Of a DNA stretch of 64,000 nucleotides, positions 1 through 10,839 are shown piece after piece. Each line of letters starts with the position of its first letter. Within the stretch, counting starts at the first letter, position 1. The notes beneath the pieces were generated by a model that was not told the DNA's origin, did no database searches, and saw only the letters and a program-made list of their open reading frames with translations. The translations under genes and the position numbers were made by a program. This DNA is from Bacteroides sp. 519 (GTDB lineage: Bacteria; Bacteroidota; Bacteroidia; Bacteroidales; Bacteroidaceae), in assembly GCF_010500955.1 (NCBI RefSeq), contig NZ_QVMJ01000007.1, positions 62,001 through 126,000 on the forward strand, given 5' to 3'.

Positions 1-1800
1 ATTGTTATTGACCCATCCTTGATCAATATCAGCATAATAGTGTCGGTCTTCGAAATGTAAGTTATTCCGGTATAAGAAATCCATACTAACTTCTTCAAAG
101 AACCATTTTCCATCATTAGGATCGCCTGGAGCTACTACCAAGTAAGGGAACAGTCCTCTGCGTTTTGCTGTTTCTTTTTCTCTGTTCCATACCTTATCGG
201 CCAAACGCCAACGTTTCATATCCCAGAAGCGATGATCTTCAAAAGCAAACTCTACACGACGTTCGTGAACAATATTTTCAAAAGTAACCGTTGTTAAAGC
301 TTTTACACCTGCACGTTCGCGTACTTTATTGATGTATGGTAGTGCATCTTCGGCTTTATTTGTCTCTACCAATGCTTCGGCTGCTATCAGATAAGCTTCG
401 GCTATACGGAAATAGGTACTCCATGTATCAGAACCTGTAAAGGTTGATGATGCAGGTTTTTCATCCAAAAATTTAAGGATATTAAATCCTGTTTTGTTTA
501 CATTAATATCATTAGTCATGATTGGACCATTAATTGATGTAAGCAACTTGCCATTAACACTGTTTCCCATATCCCGGTATGAAGACCTGGTGGCTTCCCA
601 GTTTCCTGCTTCATTTTTCACTAATTGACCGGCTTGAAGCACTATTTCTGCGCCATTAAAGTAAGAACCCGGATATAATACGGTACCAGCTAAACGAGCA
701 TCGCGTGTTTCGAAAGGTTCGGATGCTGTATTGTAAAACACTGGTTCTTCAATGGTTCCGAAGTTAAACTTAGCCCCTTGTCCTGGAGTTTCAGCGTCAA
801 TTGGTTCAAACTCTTCGACCAGGTTTAACAGTATCGATAAACGACAAGAAGTGGCTTCGCCTGCAATAGATCTTGGTATGCAATCTTTAGTAAAATAATG
901 CTTGCTGATAGGAACTTGATAATCGCGCGACCATATTACTTCTGTATTATTTGTTTTAACAGAAACTGCTTCGTAAAAGTTACGTCCCTTATCTGTATTG
1001 GTTTGCAATTCATAAGGGCTATTCTCTATTACTTCTTTAGCTGCTGCCAGTGCTTTTTGATAATAATCGGCAGCTTTACCGGCATCAATGCCAACAGCCC
1101 CACCCTCAACAGTTAAATTAGGATGATTTACATTGTATTTAGCTAAAGAACCAGCATATAAAGCAGCACGAGCTTCTAACATTTTAGCTGTCCATTTATT
1201 GGCACGAGCCGAATATTTGTTGGTACTGGCCGACAACATTCCCGGAGCAGCAATCTCGCTACATTCTTTAATTATATAATCGTAAATTTCGGCTTCGGTA
1301 GCACGTGGAAACTGCAAGGTAGTAACATCTGTACCCGAAATGTATTCAAGTACTTCATCGCCCACAATAGGCATACCCCCTAAACTTCTTGCTGTACAAA
1401 AATAGCACCATGCACGAATAAAACGGGCTTCGGCTATCAATGCATTTTTTTCATCTTCGGTAAGTTTGGTTGCTCCTTTTATACCTTCCATAAACTCGTT
1501 TGTGTTACGGATAAGTGTATAATCGTATACTCTCCACCAGTTGCGGTCGAACGAACCAATATCATCTCTGTCGTGACGAACAGCTTCGTCTAAGAACGAA
1601 TAATGATTTACATCACCTCCAGCATGTTGCCCCCATGTGATGCGACCATACATATTAGCTAAAGCAGATTTAATAAGTTTAGGGTCGTTGAACACCTGGT
1701 CGTAGCTTAGAATTTTGTTGGGATCCTGGTCCAGAAAACCAGAGCATCCTGTCAATAAAGCTGCTAGCGTTATTGTTATAAGCAATATATATTTTTTCAT
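1..1800 (-). CDS. SusD/RagB-family nutrient-binding outer-membrane lipoprotein (3' end outside window)
   Basis: Translating the minus strand from the ATG at 1800 gives a long open frame that is still open at base 1, so the C-terminus is missing. The N-terminus is a lipoprotein signal with a lipobox (LLTGCSG), followed by the FLDQDPNK stretch typical of SusD proteins. Later come the family landmarks: an ARFIRAWCYF helix and, near the cut end, a region ending in EDHRFWDMKRWR. SusD proteins sit on the outer membrane as the glycan-binding lid of a SusC transporter. The gene begins 12 nt after the SusC stop, so the two are co-transcribed. The substrate cannot be read from the sequence; the nearby GH76 gene hints at alpha-mannan. 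Confidence 0.95.
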   Translation of the reverse strand, partial: MKKYILLITITLAALLTGCSGFLDQDPNKILSYDQVFNDPKLIKSALANMYGRITWGQHAGGDVNHYSFLDEAVRHDRDDIGSFDRNWWRVYDYTLIRNTNEFMEGIKGATKLTEDEKNALIAEARFIRAWCYFCTARSLGGMPIVGDEVLEYISGTDVTTLQFPRATEAEIYDYIIKECSEIAAPGMLSASTNKYSARANKWTAKMLEARAALYAGSLAKYNVNHPNLTVEGGAVGIDAGKAADYYQKALAAAKEVIENSPYELQTNTDKGRNFYEAVSVKTNNTEVIWSRDYQVPISKHYFTKDCIPRSIAGEATSCRLSILLNLVEEFEPIDAETPGQGAKFNFGTIEEPVFYNTASEPFETRDARLAGTVLYPGSYFNGAEIVLQAGQLVKNEAGNWEATRSSYRDMGNSVNGKLLTSINGPIMTNDINVNKTGFNILKFLDEKPASSTFTGSDTWSTYFRIAEAYLIAAEALVETNKAEDALPYINKVRERAGVKALTTVTFENIVHERRVEFAFEDHRFWDMKRWRLADKVWNREKETAKRRGLFPYLVVAPGDPNDGKWFFEEVSMDFLYRNNLHFEDRHYYADIDQGWVNNN

Positions 1801-1812
1801 ATTCTACTAATT

Positions 1813-4800
1813 TTAAAATTTAAGATTGAAACCAACATTTATAACACGCATGGTAGGGTATCCTAATCCGTTATCATCTTGTTGTTCTGGGTCAACTCCT
1901 TGTACGTTCGATATAGCAAATAGGTTGGTTCCCGAAACGTAAATACGTAGACTACCAATCTGTGCTTTCGACACAATGCTTTGTGGCAAGGTGTAGCCAA
2001 TTTCCAGATTTCTAAGTTTCATGTACTTCACATTGTGTTTCCAGAAGGTACTTCCCCAGAAGGTATTATCGCCATCACGATCTTTCAGAGCCATTGGGTA
2101 TTTACCCGGAATCAGTTCGCTGTTTGCATCCCAAGGATCAGATAGATGCCAACTATCGTCTAACAACCACTGTGGACTATTACCATTGTTTTGGAAAGCA
2201 CGTGCTTGTTCCCATTGTTGGAAATAGGTAGATAAGAATGTACCTGTAAAGTCGGCTGCTAAGTCGAAACCTCTCCACGATGCTGCCAGATTAATACCGT
2301 AGTTGAAAGTAGGTGTAGCATCCTGACGGTATCCGATTGGTCGCTCGTCCATGCCATTAATTACTCCGTCGCCATTGATATCTTTGTATTTCACATCGCC
2401 CGGCATAACTGTTCTGTTTCCTTGGCGGTCGTTATCAATAGGATAACTGGCAATTTCTTCCCAGCTTTGGAACTGACCAATTGCTTCCAAACCCCAGTTC
2501 AGGTATCCGTAACGTTTTACAATACTGTTTCTATATTTATCCCATGAGTTACCTCTGCGGTCGTCGTAGCGTTCCCAGTCGTAAAAACGTGCATAAGTAG
2601 CGTTTACACCAACGCTGTAGTTTACATCACTCACTTTATCGGACCAGGTTATCATACCATCAAACCCTCTGTTTACAGTTGAATTGAGGTTTTCGTAAGG
2701 CAACGAGAATCCTGCTTCCGATGGAATGATAATGTCCCATCTGCGTTCCGGACTTCCGGTTTGCTTCCGGTTGAAATAACTCAATTGTGCTCTCAAACGG
2801 TTATTAAAGAATCCTGCATCAAAACCAATATCGAAAATCTTGGCTTCCATCCACGATAGTGTTCTAATGGGTAATCCACGAGGTTCCGATCCTGTGATGT
2901 AATCTCCATCAAGTACTGTACCTCCTTTATCGAAATTATATCCGGCTAAGAAGTCGAAAGCACTATAATTGGGGGTGTCGTCGTTACCTACCAAACCATA
3001 CGATGCACGAATCTTAAGATCGTTAAATACATTGGCTATTTTGCTTTCTTTCCAGAAGGCTTCTTCCGAAATTCTCCATCCTATCGAAGCTGATGGGAAG
3101 AATCCCCAACGGTCTCCCGGAGGAAACTTCCACGAGCCATCGTAACGTCCGGAAAGTTCGATCAGGTATTTTTCGGCATAGTTGTAGTTTATTCTACCTA
3201 CCCATCCCATACGAGCTTCGGGATTGTCGAGTGCTTCTGTAAATTCTTTAATTTCGTTTTGTTTGATGTTACTCATGCTATTTGCTGTAGGTGTAGACAC
3301 GATTCTGGAGTGCGGTCTTTTACGTTTAATTGCTTCTAATCCGGCAACAGCATTAACAGAATGATATCCAAACTTATTGTCGTAAGCCAACTGAATGTTC
3401 GAGGTCATTTCCTCTACATTTTCGTGTACACGTTCGCGATAAGGAGTATTCATTGTGTAACTGGTGTAATACTCTTGGCTTTCTTTATTGTATTTGTAAA
3501 GTTCGTAAGTAAACTCTTGGTTGTTGAACGTTTTATTTGCAAAATAATAACTCACCAACGCTTTTGCTTTCAGCCCTTTAACAATTTCATACTCGGCATT
3601 TGCATTCAGTTGCATTACACGCCAGTCTTCTGTCATTCTACCCGATCTGTCGTAATTCAATACAGCAAAGTTTGTTTGCTTATCGTCTAGTTCTTGTGGA
3701 TAGTTAGGATTTCCATTGGCATACGCGCCCAACACCGGAATGTTTCTTAATACTGCAAAACGAGGCAACCAATAGTCGTCGCCACCCGGAACCCCAGGGT
3801 TCTCGCGCGATTCAACGCGGCCATTAACACCTGCTCCGATCTTCAACCGGTCGTTAATCTGCACATCAATGTTCATCTGTACGTTTGTACGTTCAAAACC
3901 ACCATAACTGCGCACAGTAGCATCTTGTTGCAAATGTCCGATAGATACATAATAGTTGGATTTTTCAGAACCTCCGGTAATGTTAGCGTTAATGTACGAT
4001 TGAGGAGAGGTATTCCAGATATAATCATACCAGTCAAACCCTTGATATCCGGGTTCTGTTCCTGCCATCCACTTGTCATACTCTTCGCGAGGATACAATC
4101 GCTGATCTTCCTTCATACGACCTTGTGCAATTAACATCGTTTCGGACTGCACATACCTTTTAACATAGGTTTTCGCATCGGCAGGTTCGGTAAATTTAAA
4201 GTTGCTTTGCCATCCATAGTATCCATTGATAGATACTGTGTTTTTTGAGCCTCTTTTACCTTTTTTTGTTGTAACAACCACAACCCCGTTAGCTGCACGT
4301 ACTCCGTAGATTGATGCCGACGCATCTTTCAAAACCGAGATGTTTTCAATGTCGTTGAAGTCGATGTTGTTAAACTGTCCTTCATCAACCTGAATACCAT
4401 CAATAACGTACAAAGGAGCTCCCATGTTACGAATCCTGATTTGTGTGCTTCCTCCGGGACGGCCGTCGGTTTGACGTGTATTCAACCCGGGAACCTTTCC
4501 TACCAGTGCTCCCGAAGCAGTTGCAGCCGAAGAACGTGCAATGTCTTTAGCTCCAACAGTTGAGATGGCACCTGTTAGCGTAGCCTTTTTTTGCGATAGC
4601 CCGAAACCAGTAACAACAACTTCGTCGAGTACGTTTGAGTCTTCGCTCAATGTAACTTTTACCTGGTTGCTACTGTTTACCTTTACAATTTGGGTGGTGT
4701 ACCCAATAAATGACACTTCTAATGTGGCATCTTGTTCAATGTTTAGTGTAAACTCTCCATCAATGTCGGTAATGGTACCGTTTTGTGTGTTTTTCTCTCT

Positions 4801-5025
4801 AACGTTAGCCCCGATAATGGGTTCACCTGATGTGTCCAGGATGATTCCCTTCACAGTTCTTTTCTGCTGATTCACTTCTTCTACCTTTAAAGAGGTATCG
4901 GAAATGTCAACGTTCGCATAAGCATTACTATACGAAACCAGTAAAAACGAGAAAGCAAATGCACATAGTTTTATCCTACGTGTGCTATTGCTACCTCTGG
5001 AATAACTTTGCTTTTTTCCATTCAT
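1813..5025 (-). CDS. SusC/RagA-family TonB-linked outer-membrane transporter
   Basis: About 1,070 residues. I prefer the ATG at 5025 (MNGKKQSYSRG), because it puts a basic n-region and a hydrophobic core ending in SNAYA at the N-terminus; an upstream in-frame ATG at 5070 would add an unlikely extension. After the signal comes a carboxypeptidase-regulatory-like domain (VKGIILDTSGEPIIGANV), a TonB-box-like DEVVVTGFG, a plug domain (MGAPLYVIDGIQVDEG) and a long beta-barrel ending in a terminal aromatic (INVGFNLKF). It imports glycans with its SusD partner downstream. A TACTTTTG -7 element lies at 5068-5075 on the minus strand, without a clear -33 element. Confidence 0.97.
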   Translation of the reverse strand: MNGKKQSYSRGSNSTRRIKLCAFAFSFLLVSYSNAYANVDISDTSLKVEEVNQQKRTVKGIILDTSGEPIIGANVREKNTQNGTITDIDGEFTLNIEQDATLEVSFIGYTTQIVKVNSSNQVKVTLSEDSNVLDEVVVTGFGLSQKKATLTGAISTVGAKDIARSSAATASGALVGKVPGLNTRQTDGRPGGSTQIRIRNMGAPLYVIDGIQVDEGQFNNIDFNDIENISVLKDASASIYGVRAANGVVVVTTKKGKRGSKNTVSINGYYGWQSNFKFTEPADAKTYVKRYVQSETMLIAQGRMKEDQRLYPREEYDKWMAGTEPGYQGFDWYDYIWNTSPQSYINANITGGSEKSNYYVSIGHLQQDATVRSYGGFERTNVQMNIDVQINDRLKIGAGVNGRVESRENPGVPGGDDYWLPRFAVLRNIPVLGAYANGNPNYPQELDDKQTNFAVLNYDRSGRMTEDWRVMQLNANAEYEIVKGLKAKALVSYYFANKTFNNQEFTYELYKYNKESQEYYTSYTMNTPYRERVHENVEEMTSNIQLAYDNKFGYHSVNAVAGLEAIKRKRPHSRIVSTPTANSMSNIKQNEIKEFTEALDNPEARMGWVGRINYNYAEKYLIELSGRYDGSWKFPPGDRWGFFPSASIGWRISEEAFWKESKIANVFNDLKIRASYGLVGNDDTPNYSAFDFLAGYNFDKGGTVLDGDYITGSEPRGLPIRTLSWMEAKIFDIGFDAGFFNNRLRAQLSYFNRKQTGSPERRWDIIIPSEAGFSLPYENLNSTVNRGFDGMITWSDKVSDVNYSVGVNATYARFYDWERYDDRRGNSWDKYRNSIVKRYGYLNWGLEAIGQFQSWEEIASYPIDNDRQGNRTVMPGDVKYKDINGDGVINGMDERPIGYRQDATPTFNYGINLAASWRGFDLAADFTGTFLSTYFQQWEQARAFQNNGNSPQWLLDDSWHLSDPWDANSELIPGKYPMALKDRDGDNTFWGSTFWKHNVKYMKLRNLEIGYTLPQSIVSKAQIGSLRIYVSGTNLFAISNVQGVDPEQQDDNGLGYPTMRVINVGFNLKF

Positions 5026-5190
5026 AGTTATTAAATTTAAAAATAAAATTATTTTTGGGCACCGGGGCAAAAGTATTCAACAAGGCCCAAAATGCGGGTA
5101 CGATATTGAGCCAGAACAGTACGCTGACGTATTGCATAAGTATTAGAGGTACTAATCTGTCTCAAAACCGTACGTATAAAGAGCTGGGCT

Positions 5191-8100
5191 TTAGCTCAAT
5201 GCTTCATTCTTTTTTGTGTCACGGTAATTCTTGGGAGTGGTGCCAAACCGTTGTGCAAATACTTTAAAGAAATGTCCGCGATTGTGGAATCCGGTTTTGT
5301 GCATAATTTCGTCGACCGAAAGGTTGCTGGTGATTAAAAGCCGCTCAACAGTAGATAATCTTTGCTCCTTTATTAACTCGCTGGGGGTTTTGGAAGTAAT
5401 GTCTCTGGATTTGCGGTAGAGCTGACGTACACTGACACCCATGTTGGTACTTAATAGCTCGGCCGACAAACCCGGATTCGACAAGTTTTGTTCAATGCAC
5501 CTCAGCAATTTGTCGATAAATTCTTGCTCTTCTACATGGGTTAACTTACCCGAGTGCAGTTCGAATGAGCTGAGTGGTGAGGTATAATACTCCTTTAAAT
5601 CTTCTTTGCGTTGCAACAACCTGGTTACAATTTTTTCCAGATACTCTACATTGAATGGCTTGGTAACATACACTTCGGCTCCGGATTCTATACCACGTAC
5701 TTGCTCTTCGGCATCGTTCCGGGCCGATAATAAGATAAAAGGTATGTGTTTCAGCAGTTTGTCTTTTTTTATCGACTTTAATAGAGAAATGCCATCAATA
5801 TCGGGCATCATCACATCCGAAATGATAAGATCGGGTACTCTTTCTTTCAAAAACGGTAACACCTCGTTGGGATCATTGATAGGAAACACATTGTATTTTT
5901 CAATGAATATCTGCGATATAAACCATAACATAGCCGGTTCATCGTCTATCACCAGAACGCTTTGTTTGGTTTTATCAAAGGCAGGCAGGGTTATTCTTTC
6001 GGGCACCGGGAGTACATCATGCGATATAGGCGATAGTTCAACCGGTTCTATGGTAACCTCTTCTTTTGCTTCTGTTTTTTCGGTTTGAAGCTCAGGAAGA
6101 ATAACTGTAAAGCTTGTAGTTTCATTCAAAACACTCTTTACTTGTATCTCGCCCTCGAGCAGCTGAACATTGTGATTACAGATGGCCAGCCCTAATCCGT
6201 TACGGGGCGAGAATTCTCGCTTACTCATAACCTCAAAATTGTCGAGTATGGTGTAGCGGTCGAATATTTTAGATATATTTTCTTCTTTGATTCCCTTGCC
6301 GGTGTTAGATATTACAATGTGAAGTTCCTTGTTTTCAATAAACAATTCAACCCATATTTTACCTTGGTCGAACGTATATTTAAACGCATTAGATATTAGA
6401 TTCGTTATAATTTTGCTCAAACAACCGGCATCAGAGTTCCAGCTTATATTTTTAGCTATGTTTATATAATATTCGTATCCCTTGCTCTCGGCTATTTCCG
6501 AAAAAGACTCTGCTATGTTTCGGGTAAGTTCCGAAACAGATACTTTGTTGATATCCACCGTTTTGTGTCCGGTTTCCAGACGTCTGAATTCAATAAGTTC
6601 TTGTATCAATCCGTTTAACTTTTCGGCATTGTGTTTAATCAGGGTAGTGTATTTCTTTATATAGTTATCGGTACCTGTATAGGTAATAATTTTTTCGCAA
6701 GGCCCGGATATTAGTGTGAGTGGTGTACTTAATTCGTGGGTTATATTGGTGAAGAAACGAAGCTTCGACTCATAAATTTCTTCTTGCTTCCGGGTGTTTA
6801 GCTTCTCCATGATGCTATTCTGTTTAAACCGATACCATTTTGTACTAAGGTACACTGCTGTTAAAATAAGCAGAATAATCAATACCGTATATATAAGGTA
6901 TGCCAGATTGGTACGATACCAAGGTGGTAATATACGGATATGAAGAGATTCTGTTTCGCTCTCTTCGCCCGTAATATTATTTCTGTATTTTACCTGTAGT
7001 ACGTAGTTTCCGGGAGCAATGTTTGTAAACGAAGCCTGGTTAAACGACCCGTTCTTGATCCAGTTTTCACTTAATTCGTTAATCTTATAATAATAGGTGT
7101 AATCGTTTCCGTTAATATAGTCGATGGCAGTGAAGCCTACCGAAAAAATATTCTGATTGTATTTTAGCTGAAGTTCTTCTTTATTGCCACTGTTACTCAA
7201 GTAATCATAGTAATTGCACTCTTTACCAAAAATAGATAGTTGATTGAACTGAATGGAAGGATGATACGTGTGTTGCGAATACTCGTTTTCGAAAATAGTA
7301 ATGTAGCCATTAACTCCGCCAAAGAAAAGTATATTGGTTAGTGGATCTTTAAAACTGGCACCATCACTGAATTCGGACACTTCAAACTCATTTTGCTGTT
7401 TGTAAGTACGAAAAGTGTTGCGTTGGGTATTGAATTCAACCACTCCATGATTGGTACTAAGCCACAGGTTGTTATAGCTATCTCTTAATATGCCATGTAT
7501 GGTTTTATGGGGCAAACCGTTGCTATCATTGAGCACCGTATCCATGTTGTTTGATAATTGGGTCAGGCCATAACTTGTGCCAAACCAATATCCGTTATCG
7601 GTTTGAGTTATTGAGAAAACGTCATTGAGGTTTAGGTTTGTTCCGTGTTCATCGAACGTAAATGTTTCTATGTTATGTGTATTGTTATTTACTCTAAAGG
7701 CTCCATGACCGCGGTTGCCAAACCATATAATAGAATCGTTTTCCTGATAGGAGGTAAAAAAATAATTAGACGACATCTTTCCTCCACCAAACACAAACCG
7801 GTTTGCGTTTGTTATTTCGGGCACATCCGGCGTACCTTTCAGCTTGGCTTTTACAATACCTTCGCCCAAGGTTGCTATCCACAGGGTGGTGTCGTTGAAC
7901 TCGCATATCGAATGCACATATTTAACAGGTTTGTCGTTGATTGTGATATGGATGTTTTTTATCTTCCGGTCTTTGTACGAATAGTAATTAATACCATCTT
8001 CGCTCCCTATCCAAAGTATATTCTTTTTGCTTTTGGCAAAAACATATACTGAGTTATCTTTTAAAAGGCTGTTTGATGTGAGGATTTGCTGGGGAGTGTT

Positions 8101-9246
8101 TCCACTATTAACCAGTACATCGTAGTTGGGTATCCTGATAATTCCATTGCCTTTTGTACCTATCCACAAGGTTCGTTCTTTATCAATAAAAAGGGCTCTG
8201 GCCGGATTGTTGACAGGAAAATCAAAAGTTGAAAAAAGAGTTGATTTAATGGTGTACTGGTTTATGAAGTACATAAAAACGCCCTGTCCATCGGTGCCTA
8301 CCCATATAATATCCTGAAAACGATCTTTCATCAAACAAAAGATACCCGATTTTATATCGATTTCGTGTACCAGAAAACGCGTTTTAAGCTCGGGTGTGTT
8401 TTGTAGTTGAATGAGTCCGCTGGTTTTAAAACCGATGAAATAATCGTTCTGGTATTTCAAAAAGCAAGATACTTCGCCCAACTTTGCAATTTCAGTGTGC
8501 AGGTTGCGTATGTAGCTTTTTCTTTTAGATACAGTATCGTACTCGTATAAATCGTGGTTGCTGTCGATGAAATGAAAGAGGTTTTCATTATAGAAACACC
8601 AAAGCACTTCTTCGGTATGGTTAAAGTAATTCCGGGTTTCCAATCTGATTTCCAAACCCTTACGGGTGAGTTCGTAGCTACGGTATTTTCCTCCCTTCGC
8701 GAAAAACCAAAGTGTATTCTGATCATCGACTGCCATTTCCAGCAAATCTTCAAATACAAAGTCTTCAATGTAAACCCGGTGAAAAGATTCGTCGGATTGT
8801 TCATAAAAGTACAAATAGTTATCTTCTTTGGCTATGTAAATTTCATTTCGGGAGTTCTTTATCAGTTTATTGTTCTCATTAAATTCTTTATAAGAGCAAA
8901 TGGTTTGTGTACGACTATCGAACCGGTCGAGCCCATAGTTGGTTTGTACCCATAGTGTATTGTTTCCGGCATCAATAATGGCACCTATTAGTTTACCCGA
9001 AAGATTATTTTGGCTGTTAATTGAATTATATACTTGGAATTTTACTCCATCGAACATATTTAGTCCCTCGCATGTGCCAAACCACATAAGTCCGTTATTG
9101 TCCTGGCACATCGATAAAATGGCACTGTTAGACAAACCGTTCTTACTTGAGTACTCTCGTAAATTGTATGCTAATGCTGAGGTGCTGACTAAAGACAATA
9201 AAACAATGACACACCAAGGCTTGATTGGTGAAAAGAATGTTTTCAT
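5191..9246 (-). CDS. Hybrid two-component system regulator (sensor kinase, receiver and AraC output in one protein)
   Basis: 1,351 residues. Order of parts: a signal peptide (about 1-26), a large periplasmic two-component-propeller region (about 27-660, repeated W(F/V/I)GT units), a Y_Y_Y domain, one membrane segment (near 745-770), a HisKA domain with phospho-accepting His near 837 (NITHELSTP), a HATPase domain (NLISNAFKYT, NGLGLAICN), a receiver domain with Asp near 1144 (SDVMMPD), and a C-terminal AraC helix-turn-helix. Such proteins bind glycan fragments in the periplasm and switch on the adjacent susC/susD genes. It lies just upstream of susC on the same strand, which fits control of this locus. 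Confidence 0.97.
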   Translation of the reverse strand: MKTFFSPIKPWCVIVLLSLVSTSALAYNLREYSSKNGLSNSAILSMCQDNNGLMWFGTCEGLNMFDGVKFQVYNSINSQNNLSGKLIGAIIDAGNNTLWVQTNYGLDRFDSRTQTICSYKEFNENNKLIKNSRNEIYIAKEDNYLYFYEQSDESFHRVYIEDFVFEDLLEMAVDDQNTLWFFAKGGKYRSYELTRKGLEIRLETRNYFNHTEEVLWCFYNENLFHFIDSNHDLYEYDTVSKRKSYIRNLHTEIAKLGEVSCFLKYQNDYFIGFKTSGLIQLQNTPELKTRFLVHEIDIKSGIFCLMKDRFQDIIWVGTDGQGVFMYFINQYTIKSTLFSTFDFPVNNPARALFIDKERTLWIGTKGNGIIRIPNYDVLVNSGNTPQQILTSNSLLKDNSVYVFAKSKKNILWIGSEDGINYYSYKDRKIKNIHITINDKPVKYVHSICEFNDTTLWIATLGEGIVKAKLKGTPDVPEITNANRFVFGGGKMSSNYFFTSYQENDSIIWFGNRGHGAFRVNNNTHNIETFTFDEHGTNLNLNDVFSITQTDNGYWFGTSYGLTQLSNNMDTVLNDSNGLPHKTIHGILRDSYNNLWLSTNHGVVEFNTQRNTFRTYKQQNEFEVSEFSDGASFKDPLTNILFFGGVNGYITIFENEYSQHTYHPSIQFNQLSIFGKECNYYDYLSNSGNKEELQLKYNQNIFSVGFTAIDYINGNDYTYYYKINELSENWIKNGSFNQASFTNIAPGNYVLQVKYRNNITGEESETESLHIRILPPWYRTNLAYLIYTVLIILLILTAVYLSTKWYRFKQNSIMEKLNTRKQEEIYESKLRFFTNITHELSTPLTLISGPCEKIITYTGTDNYIKKYTTLIKHNAEKLNGLIQELIEFRRLETGHKTVDINKVSVSELTRNIAESFSEIAESKGYEYYINIAKNISWNSDAGCLSKIITNLISNAFKYTFDQGKIWVELFIENKELHIVISNTGKGIKEENISKIFDRYTILDNFEVMSKREFSPRNGLGLAICNHNVQLLEGEIQVKSVLNETTSFTVILPELQTEKTEAKEEVTIEPVELSPISHDVLPVPERITLPAFDKTKQSVLVIDDEPAMLWFISQIFIEKYNVFPINDPNEVLPFLKERVPDLIISDVMMPDIDGISLLKSIKKDKLLKHIPFILLSARNDAEEQVRGIESGAEVYVTKPFNVEYLEKIVTRLLQRKEDLKEYYTSPLSSFELHSGKLTHVEEQEFIDKLLRCIEQNLSNPGLSAELLSTNMGVSVRQLYRKSRDITSKTPSELIKEQRLSTVERLLITSNLSVDEIMHKTGFHNRGHFFKVFAQRFGTTPKNYRDTKKNEALS

Positions 9247-9476
9247 AATATGTATATTGATTTCTATTAAAAAGGAATTTATTATGCAAAAATAGACACG
9301 CTAAAATCAATATACAATCCTATTAATACGTCAAAAGTACGTTATTCTGCCAAAAGAGTTCCACTCAAATAACGAGCTGCCCTGCATACTTTTCTGCCCG
9401 GATTCTGTACACATCAGCATTCTCTTTTCGTGTAGCTTTGTTGCCATACAACCACCTAATCATAAAATTAATAAGT

Positions 9477-10667
9477 ATGCAGAAAAAACAATTAGTAACA
9501 ATGTTAGTTGCAGGTGTTCTATTTGGATGCACAACAAACAACTACGAAACTAAAGAACAAGAAGATGATGTTGGAAAAGCACGGATAACGATGGATTCCA
9601 TTTATGTGCATTATGCCGCTCCGGATACCAAACTTCTACGAGAGAATTGTCCTTTCGACGATCGATACCGGGCAACTTATCTGGCAGCAGAAGAGAGTAA
9701 CCTACCCAACGAGTATTCTTATTTATGGCCTTACTCCGGAACTTTTTCGGCAGTGAATGCCCTTTATGAATCAACTCGTGATGATAGATTAAAAAAAATA
9801 CTTGATAAACAGGTATTGGTCGGGCTGGAAGAGTATTTCGACACAAAGCGAGTTCCCTACGGATATGCTTCGTACATTCGTACAGCTCCCGAGTCGGATC
9901 GTTTTTATGATGATAATATATGGTTAGGCATCGATTTCACCGACATATACACAATGAGCAACGAAGCGCATTACCTTGAGAAAGCCAAACTTATCTGGGA
10001 TTTTGTGCTTAGTGGTAAAGACAACAAGCTTGACGGAGGTATTTATTGGTGCGAGCAAAAAAAAGAATCAAAAAACACTTGCTCTAATGCACCGGCATCT
10101 GTATTTGCTTTCAAACTATTTAAAGCAACCGGTGATAGTGTTTATTTTAAAACCGGACAGGAGTTATACAAATGGACCCAGACACACCTGCAAGATGAAT
10201 CGGATAAATTGTATTTCGACCACATTGCCTTGGATGGGAAAATAGGTAAAGCAAAATATGCCTACAACAGTGGTCAGATGATGCAAGCTGCTGCTTTATT
10301 ATATAAGCTAACCCAGAAGCAGGAATATTTAACCGAAGCGCAAGATATAGCAAAAGCGTGCTACAGTTATTTCTTTCACGACTTCACCACACCAAACGGC
10401 GATAAATTCAACATGTTGAATAAAGGAGATACGTGGTTTACTGCTGTAATGCTACGTGGTTTTATCGAACTTTATCGTATTGATGAAAACAAAGAATACA
10501 TAACTGCTTTCAAGAAAACTCTGGATTATGCCTGGGATTATGCACGAGACGATAACGGATTGTTCTACACCGATTTCAGTGGTAAGAAACAGGAAAAGAA
10601 GAAATGGCTACTTACACAGGCTGCCATGGTAGAGATGTATGCTCGTTTGGCAACTGTAGAGTTATAG
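9477..10667 (+). CDS. Glycoside hydrolase family 76 (alpha-1,6-mannanase-like) lipoprotein
   Basis: About 396 residues from the ATG at 9477, chosen because it opens with a lipobox signal (MLVAGVLFGC). The protein carries GH76 landmarks: an Asp-Asp pair in FYDDNIWLGIDF, expected to be the catalytic pair, then GGIYWCEQKK and KNTCSNAPASVFAFKL, then YNSGQMMQAAALLY. GH76 enzymes cut alpha-1,6-mannan backbones, typically of fungal mannan. It is divergent from the sensor/susC/susD block. A TAGCTTTG -7-like element sits at 9433-9440. Substrate assignment rests on the family only. Confidence 0.88.
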   Translation: MQKKQLVTMLVAGVLFGCTTNNYETKEQEDDVGKARITMDSIYVHYAAPDTKLLRENCPFDDRYRATYLAAEESNLPNEYSYLWPYSGTFSAVNALYESTRDDRLKKILDKQVLVGLEEYFDTKRVPYGYASYIRTAPESDRFYDDNIWLGIDFTDIYTMSNEAHYLEKAKLIWDFVLSGKDNKLDGGIYWCEQKKESKNTCSNAPASVFAFKLFKATGDSVYFKTGQELYKWTQTHLQDESDKLYFDHIALDGKIGKAKYAYNSGQMMQAAALLYKLTQKQEYLTEAQDIAKACYSYFFHDFTTPNGDKFNMLNKGDTWFTAVMLRGFIELYRIDENKEYITAFKKTLDYAWDYARDDNGLFYTDFSGKKQEKKKWLLTQAAMVEMYARLATVEL

Positions 10668-10680
10668 CTCTAAGATTCGG

Positions 10681-10710
10681 TTGGTTCAGTTAGTGGCTGA
10701 GTTGAACCAA
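10681..10710 (+). terminator. Hairpin after the GH76 gene
   Basis: TTGGTTCA (10681-10688) pairs with TGAACCAA (10703-10710) around a 14-nt loop, starting 14 nt after the GH76 stop. There is no clean U-run, so termination is tentative. Confidence 0.4.
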
Positions 10711-10714
10711 AATA

Positions 10715-10839
10715 AAAACACAGAGTCACAGAAACACGGAGCTTTTCCTTGTGCTGAACACGGAGGCTTCGCTTTTGTCAGACAATAACTCTGTGTTCAG
10801 CACAAGGAAAAGCTCCGTGTTTCTGTGACTCTGTGTTTT
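10715..10839. repeat. Perfect 47-bp inverted repeat with 31-bp loop
   Basis: Bases 10715-10761 are exactly the reverse complement of 10793-10839; the arms read outwards as AAAACACAGAGTCACAG and so on. The loop (10762-10792) repeats part of the motif (ACACGGAGG, CTCTG). It lies between the GH76 and GH2 genes. A stem this long without an adjacent U-run is more like an intergenic repeat element or cruciform than a normal terminator, although it would also stop or process read-through RNA. Confidence 0.9.
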
